Shown here: positions 36,769-47,548 of the stretch, piece by piece
How the letters are laid out: each line of letters begins with the position of its first letter
How positions within the stretch are numbered: position 1 is the first letter of the stretch
DNA from: Alphaproteobacteria bacterium
GTDB lineage: Bacteria; Pseudomonadota; Alphaproteobacteria; Rhodobacterales; Rhodobacteraceae
Direction: 5' to 3'
Length of the DNA: 64,000 nt
Assembly (NCBI GenBank): GCA_030431825.1
Contig: JAUIIJ010000015.1
Location: 26,094 to 90,093 of the forward strand
Made by a program: the position numbers and the translations under genes
Notes under the pieces: model-generated
What the model was told of the DNA's origin: nothing
The model's input: the letters and a program-made list of their open reading frames with translations, nothing else
The model's database searches: none

Positions 36769-38154
36769 ATGCTGAACACGCTTTCGGGTCGGCTTCTCAT
36801 ACTGACGACGCTCTTCGTGATGCTGGCCGAGGTGCTGATCTTTGTGCCGTCGGTTGCCCGCTATCGCGAGGTTTACCTGCGGAACCGGCTTGAACGTGCG
36901 CAGATCGCGTCGCTGGCGCTTCTGGCCGACGACATGCTGTCAACCGAACTCGAGGCCGAGCTGCTGAGCACTGCGGGTGTCTATAACGTCGTGCTGCGGC
37001 GTGACGAGGTACGCGAGCTCGTGTTGAGCTCACCGATGCCGCCGACCATCGCGGCCACATACGATCTGCGCGAGGCGGGGCCGATCACCCGCAATCGCGA
37101 TGCGATGATGCAGCTCTTCTCGACCAGGAACGAGGTCATCCGCGTCATCGGCGCGCCGGTGCAGGATGCGGGTTTGCTGATCGAGATCACGATGGAAACG
37201 GCCCCCCTGCGCGCGGCCATGATCGATTACGGCCTGCGCGTTCTCGCCCTGTCGGCAATTATCTCCGTGGTGACCGCCGTACTCCTTTTTGCAGCCGTCC
37301 GGGTGCTTATGGTTCGTCCGATCAAGGCAATCGTGGGCCATATGCAGCGGTATGCTGCGGCACCCGAGGATTCACGCGGACTTATTCGGCCCAGTTCCGT
37401 CGTCATTGAAATGCGCGAGGCCGAGGAAGCCCTGCAGAAGCTGCAGACCGACCTGACCCAGGCACTCAGGCAACGTGAACGGCTCGCCCAGCTTGGCGGA
37501 GCGGTCGCCAAGGTCAGCCACGATCTGCGAAACATCCTGACCACCGCGCAATTGTTCATCGACAGGATCGAAACCTCGGACGACCCGCTCGTGCGCCGGC
37601 TTGCGCCCAAGCTGGTCAACTCGATCACCCGCGCGGTGTCGCTCTGCGAAAACACGCTGGCCTTCGGCCGCGCAGAGGAACCGGCACCGACGCTGGGCAT
37701 GGTGCGCCTGCTGGATGTGGTTCAGGACGTGGTCGAGGGCGAGCGCCTCGCTGATGACGCCAACCGGATCACCTTCGACACCGCCATCATGCCGCTGCTG
37801 AATGTGCGCGCCGACAAGGAGCAACTCTATCGCGTGATGCTCAACCTCGTGCGCAATGCACGGCAGGCCATCGCCGCCACCGGCAAACCGGGGACGATTT
37901 CCATCGTCGCGGATGAAGACGACGATGCCTGGATGATCACCGTGAGCGACACCGGGCCGGGCCTGCCGCCGCGCGCGGTCGAGCACCTGTTCATCCCGTT
38001 TCAGGGTGCAGCGCGCAAGGGCGGGTCGGGGCTGGGCCTGACCATCTCAGCGGAACTGGTGCGCGGTCACGGCGGGAAGCTGACGCTGAAGCAAAGCACC
38101 CCCGAAGGGACCGCATTCGAGATATGCCTGCCCAAGGGCGATGGCATGACCTGA
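36769..38154 (+). CDS. Sensor histidine kinase with HAMP domain (orphan)
   Basis: 461 residues. Two membrane segments (about residues 8-28 and 155-178) flank a short periplasmic sensor domain, then HAMP, a HisKA domain with the phosphorylated histidine in AKVSHDLRNILTTAQLF, and an ATPase domain (LNLVRNARQAI, VSDTGPGLP, GSGLGLTISAELVRGHGG). 15 nt downstream of the MerA-like gene, so probably in the same transcript. No response regulator gene is adjacent. Confidence 0.92.
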   Translation: MLNTLSGRLLILTTLFVMLAEVLIFVPSVARYREVYLRNRLERAQIASLALLADDMLSTELEAELLSTAGVYNVVLRRDEVRELVLSSPMPPTIAATYDLREAGPITRNRDAMMQLFSTRNEVIRVIGAPVQDAGLLIEITMETAPLRAAMIDYGLRVLALSAIISVVTAVLLFAAVRVLMVRPIKAIVGHMQRYAAAPEDSRGLIRPSSVVIEMREAEEALQKLQTDLTQALRQRERLAQLGGAVAKVSHDLRNILTTAQLFIDRIETSDDPLVRRLAPKLVNSITRAVSLCENTLAFGRAEEPAPTLGMVRLLDVVQDVVEGERLADDANRITFDTAIMPLLNVRADKEQLYRVMLNLVRNARQAIAATGKPGTISIVADEDDDAWMITVSDTGPGLPPRAVEHLFIPFQGAARKGGSGLGLTISAELVRGHGGKLTLKQSTPEGTAFEICLPKGDGMT

Positions 38155-38298
38155 AGAAACCGGCCTGATGTATCACCTCCCAATCATGGCATGAGGCGTG
38201 CTGACGGGCCGTAGGTGATCTATCCCTCAAGAGCTGCCGCGCGGCTGCTTCAGCGCCAGCCTGATGGATCGGGCCGCGAACCCGGGCAAGCGCACCCG

Positions 38299-38319
38299 GG
38301 CTCTCGAACCGACTCCTGC
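38299..38319. terminator. Possible hairpin between convergent genes
   Basis: Two CCCGGG repeats with 8 nt between them can pair, in the 172-bp space between the histidine kinase and the ABC permease, which converge. Weak: there is no T-run. Confidence 0.3.
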
Positions 38320-38326
38320 GGCAAAC

Positions 38327-40291
38327 TCAGTCGAGCCCCAAGGCCTTGCGCCGGCGGCCTGCCCAGACCGACACCAGATGATCCACCGTCAAGCCCATGA
38401 AGGCCACAGCCAGGCCCAGCACGAGCCCCTTGCCGACGTCACTGGAGGACAAGGCGCGCTGCATTTCCTGACCCAGATCCTGGGTGCCGATGAACGCCGC
38501 GATGATCACCATGAACAGCGAGAACATCACCGACTGATTGACGCCAACCATGATGGTCGGCAATGCCAGCGGCAGCCGCACGTTCCAAAGGGTCTGGTTG
38601 CGCGTCGCGCCGGACATGTCGGCGGCCTCGATCAGTGAGGCGGGAACACCGCGCAGGCCCTCGATCGTGTACCGGACCAGCGGCACGGCGGCAAAGAGCA
38701 CGACCGCGCCGACAACGGCGACATCGTTGACCCCGAAAAGCATGATGACCGGGATCAGGTAGATGAAGCTCGGGAAGGTCTGAAGCGTATCGCAGACCAG
38801 CAGCGCCACTTTTGCGCGCCCTTCGCTGCGCGATCCCCAGATGCCCAGGGGAAAGCCGATCAGGGTGGCGATGAACACCGAGAAGGTGACGGTATATACC
38901 GTGATCATCGCTCGGTCCCACCAGCCGGACATCGCGATGAGACCAAAATACGCAAGACATATCAGCGCCGACCGCTTGCCGCCAATCGCCCAGCCCACAG
39001 CCATCAGGAACATTAGAACCGCCGAGAACGGCAGCCACAGCATTCCGTCGCGCAAGGGGACGAGGACCCAGACGATCAGGAACCAGCGCAGCCATTGCGT
39101 CACCGGGTCGAGCGTGGCGATGATCCAGTCCATCATCGCATCGAGTGGCTCCGACAGGCTCAGGGCATCGCGGCGTCCGATCTCGTGCAGAAGCGGGAAG
39201 GCCAGCGAGAGAAGCCAGAACAGCACGACCAGAGCCGCCCAGAGAACCAGCAGCTTGTGCCGTGTCAGCCAGGACGCGCCTTTTTCAAGGTGCACCGGCT
39301 GTTTCATCGCCCAGGCCTTGGAACAGCGGTCGAGCATCACCGCCAGCAGGACGATGGTAATGCCGATCTCGATGGACCGTCCGATCTTGAGCGCCTGCAG
39401 CAGTTGCAGCAGCTTCTGGCCGAGACCCGGCATGCCGATGAAACTCGCCAGGACCACCATCGCGAGACACTGCATGATGACCTGGTTGATACCTACCAGA
39501 ATCTCGGTCCGTGCGGTTGGCAGCCGCACATAACGCAGCAGTTGCCAGCGGGTCGCGCCCGCCATGTGCCCGGCCTCCACCACCTCGGCCGAGACCTTCT
39601 GAAGCCCGAGCAGCGTCATGCGGATCATCGGCGGCACCGAAAAGATGACCGTCACGATGGCACCCGCCTTCGGGCCCACGCCGATAAAGACCACGACCGG
39701 GATCATGTAGGCAAAATGCGGCAGGGATTGCGCGATGTTCAGAAGCGGATTCAGGATTTTCCGGAAGCCTTCGCTCTTCCAGGCCAGGATTCCCATCGAC
39801 AGGCCGAGGAATACGGAAACAGGCGCGGCAACGACAATCACGGAAAGCGTTTCCATCGCCCACTGCCACTGGCCCATCACGGCGATCCAGACAAAGGTCA
39901 GCCCCGCAAACGCCGCAAGACGCCAGCCGTTCAGGGCATAGCCGATCATCGCCGCCGTAATCGCGATCACGGTCCACGGGATCGGGCCGAGCCGGGGCCA
40001 GCGGTTCTTGCCGTAAAGCAGGTTTGCCGTCACATCCAGCACCCATTCCAGGCCATCAGCAAAGGCGCGGGTGACGTGGATCAAGCCGAGGTCGTCGCGG
40101 ACAAAGGCGAACGCTGCGTTGATCCAGTCCGCAAAAGGCAGGATCAGCCATTCGGGCGGCCTTACAAGAAAGTCCGGCAGGGCAAACCTGCCGATGGCGA
40201 GACACAGCGCCGCGGCGAACAGGATCTGCGCCACCCGCAGACGGGTTTCCGTGCGCTCCGGGGCAGGAGCATTCGTCGCCGTGATCGTCAT
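38327..40291 (-). CDS. Betaine/TMAO-type ABC permease, double-length
   Basis: 654 residues. Two complete BPD_transp_1 permease domains are fused in tandem; each carries the coupling EAA-type loop, first about residues 240-262 (VVEAGHMAGATRWQLLRYVRLP) and second about 557-580 (LIEAADMSGATRNQTLWNVRLP). ProW-type proteins usually have one such domain; the two-domain form is known in betaine/choline/TMAO importers of marine bacteria. The stop of the ATPase gene overlaps its ATG by 4 nt. It would form the whole channel alone. Confidence 0.9.
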   Translation of the reverse strand: MTITATNAPAPERTETRLRVAQILFAAALCLAIGRFALPDFLVRPPEWLILPFADWINAAFAFVRDDLGLIHVTRAFADGLEWVLDVTANLLYGKNRWPRLGPIPWTVIAITAAMIGYALNGWRLAAFAGLTFVWIAVMGQWQWAMETLSVIVVAAPVSVFLGLSMGILAWKSEGFRKILNPLLNIAQSLPHFAYMIPVVVFIGVGPKAGAIVTVIFSVPPMIRMTLLGLQKVSAEVVEAGHMAGATRWQLLRYVRLPTARTEILVGINQVIMQCLAMVVLASFIGMPGLGQKLLQLLQALKIGRSIEIGITIVLLAVMLDRCSKAWAMKQPVHLEKGASWLTRHKLLVLWAALVVLFWLLSLAFPLLHEIGRRDALSLSEPLDAMMDWIIATLDPVTQWLRWFLIVWVLVPLRDGMLWLPFSAVLMFLMAVGWAIGGKRSALICLAYFGLIAMSGWWDRAMITVYTVTFSVFIATLIGFPLGIWGSRSEGRAKVALLVCDTLQTFPSFIYLIPVIMLFGVNDVAVVGAVVLFAAVPLVRYTIEGLRGVPASLIEAADMSGATRNQTLWNVRLPLALPTIMVGVNQSVMFSLFMVIIAAFIGTQDLGQEMQRALSSSDVGKGLVLGLAVAFMGLTVDHLVSVWAGRRRKALGLD

Positions 40292-41319
40292 TCGCCCGCC
40301 CCCAGCAGCACGTCGAGCGCCTGCTGACGGTCAAGCACACCCATCACTGTTCCATCCGGGGCGGCGACCGGCAGCGCCGTGCGGTCATCGTTCACCAGCA
40401 GCCGGGCAAGCTGCGAAATCGTCTTGTTGCCGTCCACGGGTGCCCCTGTGAGCGCATGGCCGTTGACAGGCTGCATCAGCGCGCGCGCATGTACAACGCG
40501 GGCCTTCTCGATATCCTCGATGAACTTGGCGACATAGTCCGTTGCCGGGTTCATGACGATGCGGTCAGGTCGATCGCATTGCTCGACCGCGCCGTCTTTC
40601 ATGATGGCAATCCGGTCGGCAAGGCGCAACGCCTCGTCGAAATCATGGGTGATGAACACGATGGTCTTGCCGAGCATCGCCTGCAGGCGCAGAAATTCGT
40701 CCTGCATCTCGCGCCGGATCAGGGGATCAAGCGCCGAAAAGGGTTCGTCCAGAAACCAGATATCCGGCTCGATCGCGAGGCTGCGGGCGATGCCCACCCG
40801 CTGCTGCTGCCCTCCCGACAACTCGCGCGGAAAATAATGCTCGCGCCCGGCGAGCCCGACGAGTTCGATCACCTCAAGCGCTCTTGCGCGGCGTTCGTGA
40901 ATGTCCTGCCCCCGCATTTCCAGCGGGAAGGCAACATTGTCGAGCACGGTGCGATGTGGCAGCAATCCAAAGCTCTGGAACACCATCCCCATCTTGTTGC
41001 GGCGAAGCTCGATCAGTTCCTTTTCCGACAATGAGCCGATCACGCGGTCTTCGACCTCGATTTCCCCGCCGGTGATCTCGATCAGTCGGGACATGCAGCG
41101 CACAAGGGTCGATTTGCCCGATCCCGACAATCCCATGATCACCAGCATCTCGCCCTTGGCTATGTCGAGCGACACGTTGCGGACCGCCGGAACATAGCCA
41201 TCGGCCCGGATCGTGTCGAAAGCGACCGTCGGGTCGATCCCGGCGAGGTAGGCTTCCGGCTTCGGGCCGAAGAGCTTCCACACGTTGCGGCACGAGATCA
41301 CGGGCTTGGGGTCATTCAT
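40288..41319 (-). CDS. Betaine/TMAO-type ABC ATPase (ProV-like)
   Basis: 343 residues from the ATG at 41319. Walker A GLSGSGKST, signature ELSGGQQQRVGIARSLA, Walker B DIWFLDEPFSALDP, and the D-loop and switch regions are intact. The C-terminal part carries a CBS-like regulatory region (ISQLARLLVNDDRTALPVAAPDGTVMGVLDRQQALDVL), as in osmoregulated ProV/OpuA ATPases. It overlaps the permease gene by 4 nt and follows the binding-protein gene after 75 nt. Confidence 0.92.
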   Translation of the reverse strand: MNDPKPVISCRNVWKLFGPKPEAYLAGIDPTVAFDTIRADGYVPAVRNVSLDIAKGEMLVIMGLSGSGKSTLVRCMSRLIEITGGEIEVEDRVIGSLSEKELIELRRNKMGMVFQSFGLLPHRTVLDNVAFPLEMRGQDIHERRARALEVIELVGLAGREHYFPRELSGGQQQRVGIARSLAIEPDIWFLDEPFSALDPLIRREMQDEFLRLQAMLGKTIVFITHDFDEALRLADRIAIMKDGAVEQCDRPDRIVMNPATDYVAKFIEDIEKARVVHARALMQPVNGHALTGAPVDGNKTISQLARLLVNDDRTALPVAAPDGTVMGVLDRQQALDVLLGAGE

Positions 41320-41394
41320 CTTTGAAACTCCTGGCAGCAATGGACCGCCCCGGTGCTGCAAACCGGGACGGTGACGTTTAGGTCTCGGGACGGA

Positions 41395-42474
<1,080 letters not shown>

Positions 42475-42531
42475 CTATACGGTGTTGTTAAAAGTTGTTA
42501 ACAGGAAAGATATTTTCCTATCGGTGGAACC

Positions 42532-43224
42532 ATGTCGCACATCCTGATCATCGAAGATGAGCCGGTCACCCGCGCAACCCTGACCTCTTACCTCGAGGCG
42601 CAGGGTTATGACGTGTCCGAGGCCGAAAGCGCCCAGGATGCCGAGCGGGTGCTGGCGGAACGGCCCATCGACCTGATGCTGGTCGATATCAACCTGCCGG
42701 GAAAGGACGGGCTCAGGATCACGCGCGAACAGCGCGCGAAATCCAATATCGGCATCATCCTCGTCACCGGGCGCGATGACGAGGTCGACCGGATCGTCGG
42801 GCTCGAGATCGGGGCCGACGATTATGTCTGCAAGCCGTTCAACCGCCGCGAACTGCTGGCCCGGATCAAGAACCTGCTCTATCGGACCGGACAGGCGGGC
42901 CATGCCGCCAAGAAAGTCTATCGGTTCGAAGGGTTCGCGTTCGACGTCCACACCCGGCGGCTCGAAACCGGAGATGGCGAGCTGGTCCCGCTGACACGCG
43001 CCGAATTCGAGGTTCTGAATTATCTCGTTACCCGCCCGGGTCAGGTGGCGACACGCGATGCCATCATGTCACGTGTGACCCATAGACGGTATGGCGCGAA
43101 TCCCCGCACCGTCGACGTATTGGTCCGACGATTGCGCAGCAAGCTCGATGTCGATCCGTCCCGTCCACCGATCATCGCCACGGTCCACGGAGAGGGCTAC
43201 GCGTTCACACCGTATGTGACGTGA
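42532..43224 (+). CDS. torR: TorR-like response regulator
   Basis: 230 residues: an OmpR-type receiver with the phosphorylated aspartate in LMLVDINLPGKDG, then a winged-helix domain (VPLTRAEFEVLNYLVTRPGQVATRDAIMSRV and RTVDVLVRRLRSKLDVDP). Named for its place next to a TorS-type kinase and TorT, and for the tor-box-like sites upstream. A direct repeat GTTGTTAA and a small palindrome GGAAA-N5-TTTCC (42504-42518) precede it. The last 20 bp overlap the torS gene on the other strand. Confidence 0.85.
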   Translation: MSHILIIEDEPVTRATLTSYLEAQGYDVSEAESAQDAERVLAERPIDLMLVDINLPGKDGLRITREQRAKSNIGIILVTGRDDEVDRIVGLEIGADDYVCKPFNRRELLARIKNLLYRTGQAGHAAKKVYRFEGFAFDVHTRRLETGDGELVPLTRAEFEVLNYLVTRPGQVATRDAIMSRVTHRRYGANPRTVDVLVRRLRSKLDVDPSRPPIIATVHGEGYAFTPYVT

Positions 43225-46141
43225 CCGGCGCGGCTTTGGCGGCAACGTCGTCAAGCGCCTGGATCATTGCCGTCCGCATCTCGGATACCAACACCGCCAT
43301 TCGACCGACCAGTGCGGTTGCCTCCTCGGCGTGGGTGGCACCGTCCAGCGCCTCTATCCGGGCAAGGACAGTGATGGTTTCGTTCTGGTCATAGTTTCCG
43401 ACCGAGCTCTTCATCCGGTGCGCAGTCGCCTTCAAACCGGCCCAATCCCCGGCCGCGAGCGCCGCTTCCAGTTCCTGCTGTTCCGTCCGGATGCGATCGA
43501 CAAACAGCCGGGCGATCCGTTCGGCATCCGCCGCACCAAAATCATCGCTGTCACGACGCAGCGCAGCCTGCATGACCGAGACAGCACTCTTTGGCCCTTG
43601 GGCCGCCATGCGGGGCGACAGGAACACCTCGCCATCGCTCCCCTTCATCAGCGCAGAGAGGGCGCGCGCAAGGCGTTCCGGCGCGACCGGTTTGGCGACA
43701 AAGCCATTCATGCCGGCCTCGAGATGCGCCATGACCTGCTCTTCCTGAACGTGCGCGGAAATACCTATGACCGGAATACCGGACAGCCGCGGATCCGCGC
43801 TCGCGCGCAAACGTCTTGTCGCTTCGACGCCGTCAAGACCGGGCAGTTTCACATCCATCAGGACGACATCGAAATGCCGGTGCTGCAAGAGGTCCAGGGC
43901 ACTCTCGGCATTCGCGAGACAGACGCAGCGGTGCCCCATGCGTTCCAGATACCCGCGCGACACCATCTGATTGATCTCGTTGTCCTCGACCACCAGGATA
44001 TCCAGCGCGATCTCGGCCTGCTCGATCGGCTCGGGCTTGCAGCGGTCTTCGATCTCGGCGGGGTCTCCATCTTCCAGATCGACCGCCAGCGCAAAGACCG
44101 ATCCCACACCCTTCCTGCTTTCAAGGCTCAGCGATGCGCCGATGGCATCCGCGAACCGCTTGCTGATCGCAAGGCCAAGGCCGGTACCGCCATAGCGCGT
44201 CCCGGTGTCACCGTCCTCCTGCTCGAAAGCCTCGAATATCCGCGCCTTGGCGTCCTGCGACACCCCGCGTCCGGTATCGCTGATCTCGAATACGATACGA
44301 TGCCGGGTGTCGGACCCGCCGATTTCGCGCACGCGCATGATCACCTCGCCTTCGTCGGTGAATTTCACGGCATTCGACAACAGGTTGAACAGGATCTGCC
44401 GCAGCTTGGATGCATCGCCGCGAACCGTGTCGATGATGTCATCCGGCAGATCCAGCAGCAGCGGCAGCTTCTTGGCGTCGGCATTGGGGCGTATCAGCGC
44501 AACGACGTCCCCGGCCAGCGCGTGCAAAGAGAACGACGTCGCCTCGACCCGGAGACCTCCGTGCTCGAGCTTGGAGTAGTCCAGAATGTCGTTCAGGATC
44601 AGCAGGAGGTTCTGGCCCGAGGCGAGCGCGGCACGGGCGCGCGTTTTCTGTGTGCGGGACAGCGGGTCTTCGGAGAGCGCCCGCAACAGGCCCAGCATCC
44701 CGTTCATCGGCGTGCGGATTTCGTGGCTCATCATGGCGAGAAATTCGGATTTTGCGCGATCTGCGGCCTCGGCCTTGTGCCTTGCCTCTTCATGTGCGGT
44801 GGCCTCGCGCCGCAGATCTTCGGTCTGCCGCGCCACGAGATTCTCGAGATTGTTGCGATGCTCCAGCAATTCCCGTTCGGTCAGATCGCGCTGACGCTCC
44901 AGATCGCGCTTTGCGATGGCCTGCTTGCGAAAGAGCTCTGTTGCCGCTTCCATCCGCGCGATCTCATCGCTGCCGCGCGGGCGGATCGCGCGGTCGAGCC
45001 GCCCCTCGGCAAGCGCCGTCATGCCTTCGTAAAGCTGATCGAGCGGGCGCGTGATCCGGCCACGAACGAAGAACCACATGACGGCAAGCGCAAGGAACAG
45101 GCCCGCAATCGCGGCCACCGTGCTGCGCATCTGTGCCTGCCGCATCTGCCCGGCGACCGTTTCGCCGGATCCGACCGCAAAGTTCTGCAACTGGTCGGCG
45201 ACCGCCGCCGCCTCTTCGGCCAGCCGGATCGCGGCATCCTGCAAGTCCCGCTTGAGAGCATCGATGCCGTTGCGGGTTCCGAGGATGCTTGCCTGCAGGT
45301 CAAAGAGACTTGCTCCCGAGGTCGTAACCGATTGCAGTTCCGACAGGTAGCCGCGTGCCAATTGCAAGCGCCCGGGATCGCGGATTGCGTCGATCCGGCG
45401 CGAGACGATCGGCAATTCCCGTAGAAAGGCCGCCTCGACCTCGGCCAGCTCGGTGTTGTCCGACGCCTCGTCGATGCGATTGATCAGCAGCCCGAGCGCG
45501 GCCGTCCGCGACCGCAGTTCATACATGAGCCCAAGTTGAAAGAGGTCGACCTCAAGCAGTTTGTCCAGAGCCTCGATGGGGCTTTCACTCGTGAGGGGGC
45601 TGTCCAGGTCGCCATAGAGGCTCGAGATCACGGCCGTGGTCCCCATCTCGGCATTCGCAACCAGCGTGTCGGACATGCCCAGCAAGGCGGTCGCCGCGCT
45701 CAGCGCATCCGAAGCACGGTCGCGGGCGAGCCGATCTGCCGCGATGCGCCTAGCCACAAGCCGATCGAGCTTATCCAGCGTCGTCTCTACACGCGTTACC
45801 GTCACGCTGAGCGCAGCGATATCCGCCCCGCGTGTCGCGTCAAGGCGTTCCATCCGCCGGGACAGCGCATCGACCTGGGATTGCAGTTTCCGCGACAGGG
45901 CCTCACGGTCGGCCTGATCATCCATTTCCGCCAACTGCGGCGCGAGGGCAACGATGCCTGTGCTCTCCTCGGTGATGCCGCGCACGTCGCCGATGGCGGG
46001 GATCGTCTGGCCGATCACGTCGGACTGGCGGATCGCCAGGCTGCGCAGTTCGACCAACCCGAGCAATCCCGCAAGCGTCGGCAGCCCTGCGATCAAGACG
46101 AAGGCGAGCAGCAGCTTGCCCCGCAATCCCGGTTGTTTCAT
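43205..46141 (-). CDS. torS: TorS-like hybrid sensor kinase
   Basis: 978 residues from the ATG at 46141, an N-terminal signal-anchor. Order: periplasmic all-helical sensor domain (about 30-345), second membrane segment, HAMP, HisKA with the histidine in FLAMMSHEIRTPMNGM (about residue 471), HATPase (DTGRGVS, GTGLGLAISKRF), receiver with the aspartate in VVLMDVKLPGLDG (about 762) and a C-terminal Hpt domain with AHRMKSSVGNYDQ (about 907). This is the full TorS phosphorelay layout. It diverges from torT, with 84 bp between starts. Confidence 0.88.
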   Translation of the reverse strand: MKQPGLRGKLLLAFVLIAGLPTLAGLLGLVELRSLAIRQSDVIGQTIPAIGDVRGITEESTGIVALAPQLAEMDDQADREALSRKLQSQVDALSRRMERLDATRGADIAALSVTVTRVETTLDKLDRLVARRIAADRLARDRASDALSAATALLGMSDTLVANAEMGTTAVISSLYGDLDSPLTSESPIEALDKLLEVDLFQLGLMYELRSRTAALGLLINRIDEASDNTELAEVEAAFLRELPIVSRRIDAIRDPGRLQLARGYLSELQSVTTSGASLFDLQASILGTRNGIDALKRDLQDAAIRLAEEAAAVADQLQNFAVGSGETVAGQMRQAQMRSTVAAIAGLFLALAVMWFFVRGRITRPLDQLYEGMTALAEGRLDRAIRPRGSDEIARMEAATELFRKQAIAKRDLERQRDLTERELLEHRNNLENLVARQTEDLRREATAHEEARHKAEAADRAKSEFLAMMSHEIRTPMNGMLGLLRALSEDPLSRTQKTRARAALASGQNLLLILNDILDYSKLEHGGLRVEATSFSLHALAGDVVALIRPNADAKKLPLLLDLPDDIIDTVRGDASKLRQILFNLLSNAVKFTDEGEVIMRVREIGGSDTRHRIVFEISDTGRGVSQDAKARIFEAFEQEDGDTGTRYGGTGLGLAISKRFADAIGASLSLESRKGVGSVFALAVDLEDGDPAEIEDRCKPEPIEQAEIALDILVVEDNEINQMVSRGYLERMGHRCVCLANAESALDLLQHRHFDVVLMDVKLPGLDGVEATRRLRASADPRLSGIPVIGISAHVQEEQVMAHLEAGMNGFVAKPVAPERLARALSALMKGSDGEVFLSPRMAAQGPKSAVSVMQAALRRDSDDFGAADAERIARLFVDRIRTEQQELEAALAAGDWAGLKATAHRMKSSVGNYDQNETITVLARIEALDGATHAEEATALVGRMAVLVSEMRTAMIQALDDVAAKAAPVTSHTV

Positions 46142-46225
46142 CGCATCGTTTCCACGTCTGCCTTTCCGCCCGTGCGATCGGTCTGGAGATTGCCGTCCGC
46201 CGAGAATGCTGCATAGAATATATAT

Positions 46226-47284
46226 ATGCCCTGGCTCTTGTTGTCTTTCCTCGTTTTTGCGACCTCGGCTGCCGCCGACACGGCATGGCAGCTTCGGGTG
46301 CCGCGTACACCGTTTGATTATCTCGGGCCGTCGGATGTCGTTTCCTATGCACCGCTCGACGCGGCGACGGCCAATTGGTCGATCTGCGTGGCCTATCCTC
46401 ACCTCAAGGATTCCTATTGGCTGAGCGTCAATCACGGCATGGTCGAAGAAGCCGCACGGCTGGGCGTTTCCTTCCGGCTCGTCGAAGCGGGCGGTTACCC
46501 AAATATCGAAAGACAGCGCCGGCAGATACTGGATTGCGTGGCCGAAGGCGCAGACGCGCTCGTTCTCGGAGCCGTGGCCTTTGACGCGCTTTCCGACACC
46601 GTTGTCGAGATCTCGGCGGATATCCCGGTGATCGCTGCGGTGAACGACATCGCCGATCCGGGCATCACCGCCAAGGTCGGGGTATCCTGGACGGAAATGG
46701 GCGCCGTTTCAGGACGCTACATTGCCCAGCGCCACCCACAGGGCAGCAGGCGCGTCAAGGTCGCATGGTTTCCTGGACCCCAGGGCGCGGGCTGGGTACG
46801 CTTCGTCGAGCAGGGCTTTCACGACGCGATCAAGGACAGCGCGGTCGAGATCGCGGCGACGAAATACGGAGACACCGGTCGCGAAATCCAGGTGCTTCTC
46901 GTCGAGGAGGCACTCGAAGACATAGCCGACCTGGATTATATCGTCGGAGCGGCGCCAGCGGCCGAAGCCGCGGTCTCGCTGCTGCGAACCCGCGGTCTCA
47001 GGGACCGGATCGGCATCGTGTCCGATTACATGACCCACGCCGTCTACCGCGGCATCTACCGAGAAAAAATTCTTGTCGCGCCAACGGATTTCCCGGTTCT
47101 GCAGGGCCGCATGGCCATCGAGTTCGCGGTACGGGCGATCGAAGGAAAACTTCTCTACAGACACGCCGGCCCGGTCATCGAAACCGTCCGCTCGGGCGAG
47201 GTCGTACCGTCACAGATGACCGAAACACTTGCACCGACAAGCTTCATTCCCGTTTTCCAGTTCACCAGTGAAAGGGAGCGCTGA
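46226..47284 (+). CDS. torT: TorT-like periplasmic TMAO sensor protein
   Basis: 352 residues, with a signal peptide ending ATSAAADT. It is a periplasmic-binding-protein fold of the RbsB type with the TorT pattern: NWSICVAYPHLKDSYWLSVNHGMVEEAARLGV, EAGGYPNIERQRRQILDCVAEGADALVLGAV, and QVLLVEEALEDI. In E. coli TorT binds TMAO and presents it to the TorS sensor domain. No torCAD reductase genes are nearby. There is no strong ribosome binding site before the ATG; the upstream AT-rich ATATATAT could be a -10 for a leaderless or short-leader transcript. Confidence 0.85.
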   Translation: MPWLLLSFLVFATSAAADTAWQLRVPRTPFDYLGPSDVVSYAPLDAATANWSICVAYPHLKDSYWLSVNHGMVEEAARLGVSFRLVEAGGYPNIERQRRQILDCVAEGADALVLGAVAFDALSDTVVEISADIPVIAAVNDIADPGITAKVGVSWTEMGAVSGRYIAQRHPQGSRRVKVAWFPGPQGAGWVRFVEQGFHDAIKDSAVEIAATKYGDTGREIQVLLVEEALEDIADLDYIVGAAPAAEAAVSLLRTRGLRDRIGIVSDYMTHAVYRGIYREKILVAPTDFPVLQGRMAIEFAVRAIEGKLLYRHAGPVIETVRSGEVVPSQMTETLAPTSFIPVFQFTSERER

Positions 47285-47548
47285 AGAGCGCGACAAACGC
47301 CGTATCGCCGGCTGCAATGTACAGAACAATCATCCAGCAACAACAGGGCTGCAGGGCAGAGTGCTGCTGCCGCCGTAGCGCTAACTTGCAAAACTCCCCC
47401 CATGGTAAGACTTTTCATTTGAGGGAAGGTCACACCGTCAAAACCCGGCATCAAATGGCTAATGATTTTCGCAATAAACTTGAAACGTCAGCGACCACCC
47501 GGCGCGTTGAATCCTTCATTTCAGGCAGCATTCGGTGATGCAAGTTTA
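47285..47548. other. AT-richer gap after torT
   Basis: 264 bp between torT and the decayed permease gene. Base composition is lower in GC than the surroundings. Read on the minus strand around 47403-47435 there is a stretch beginning TGACCTTCCC that resembles an IS3-type element end, but no partner end or target duplication is seen. No gene is supported. Confidence 0.3.

Noticed and set aside
43331..45424. 697-codon open frame opposite torS
   Set aside because: Antisense shadow; torS shows all catalytic motifs in order.
47403..47435. Possible IS3-type terminal repeat
   Set aside because: Only one end is seen, and no partner end, transposase or target duplication is found nearby.
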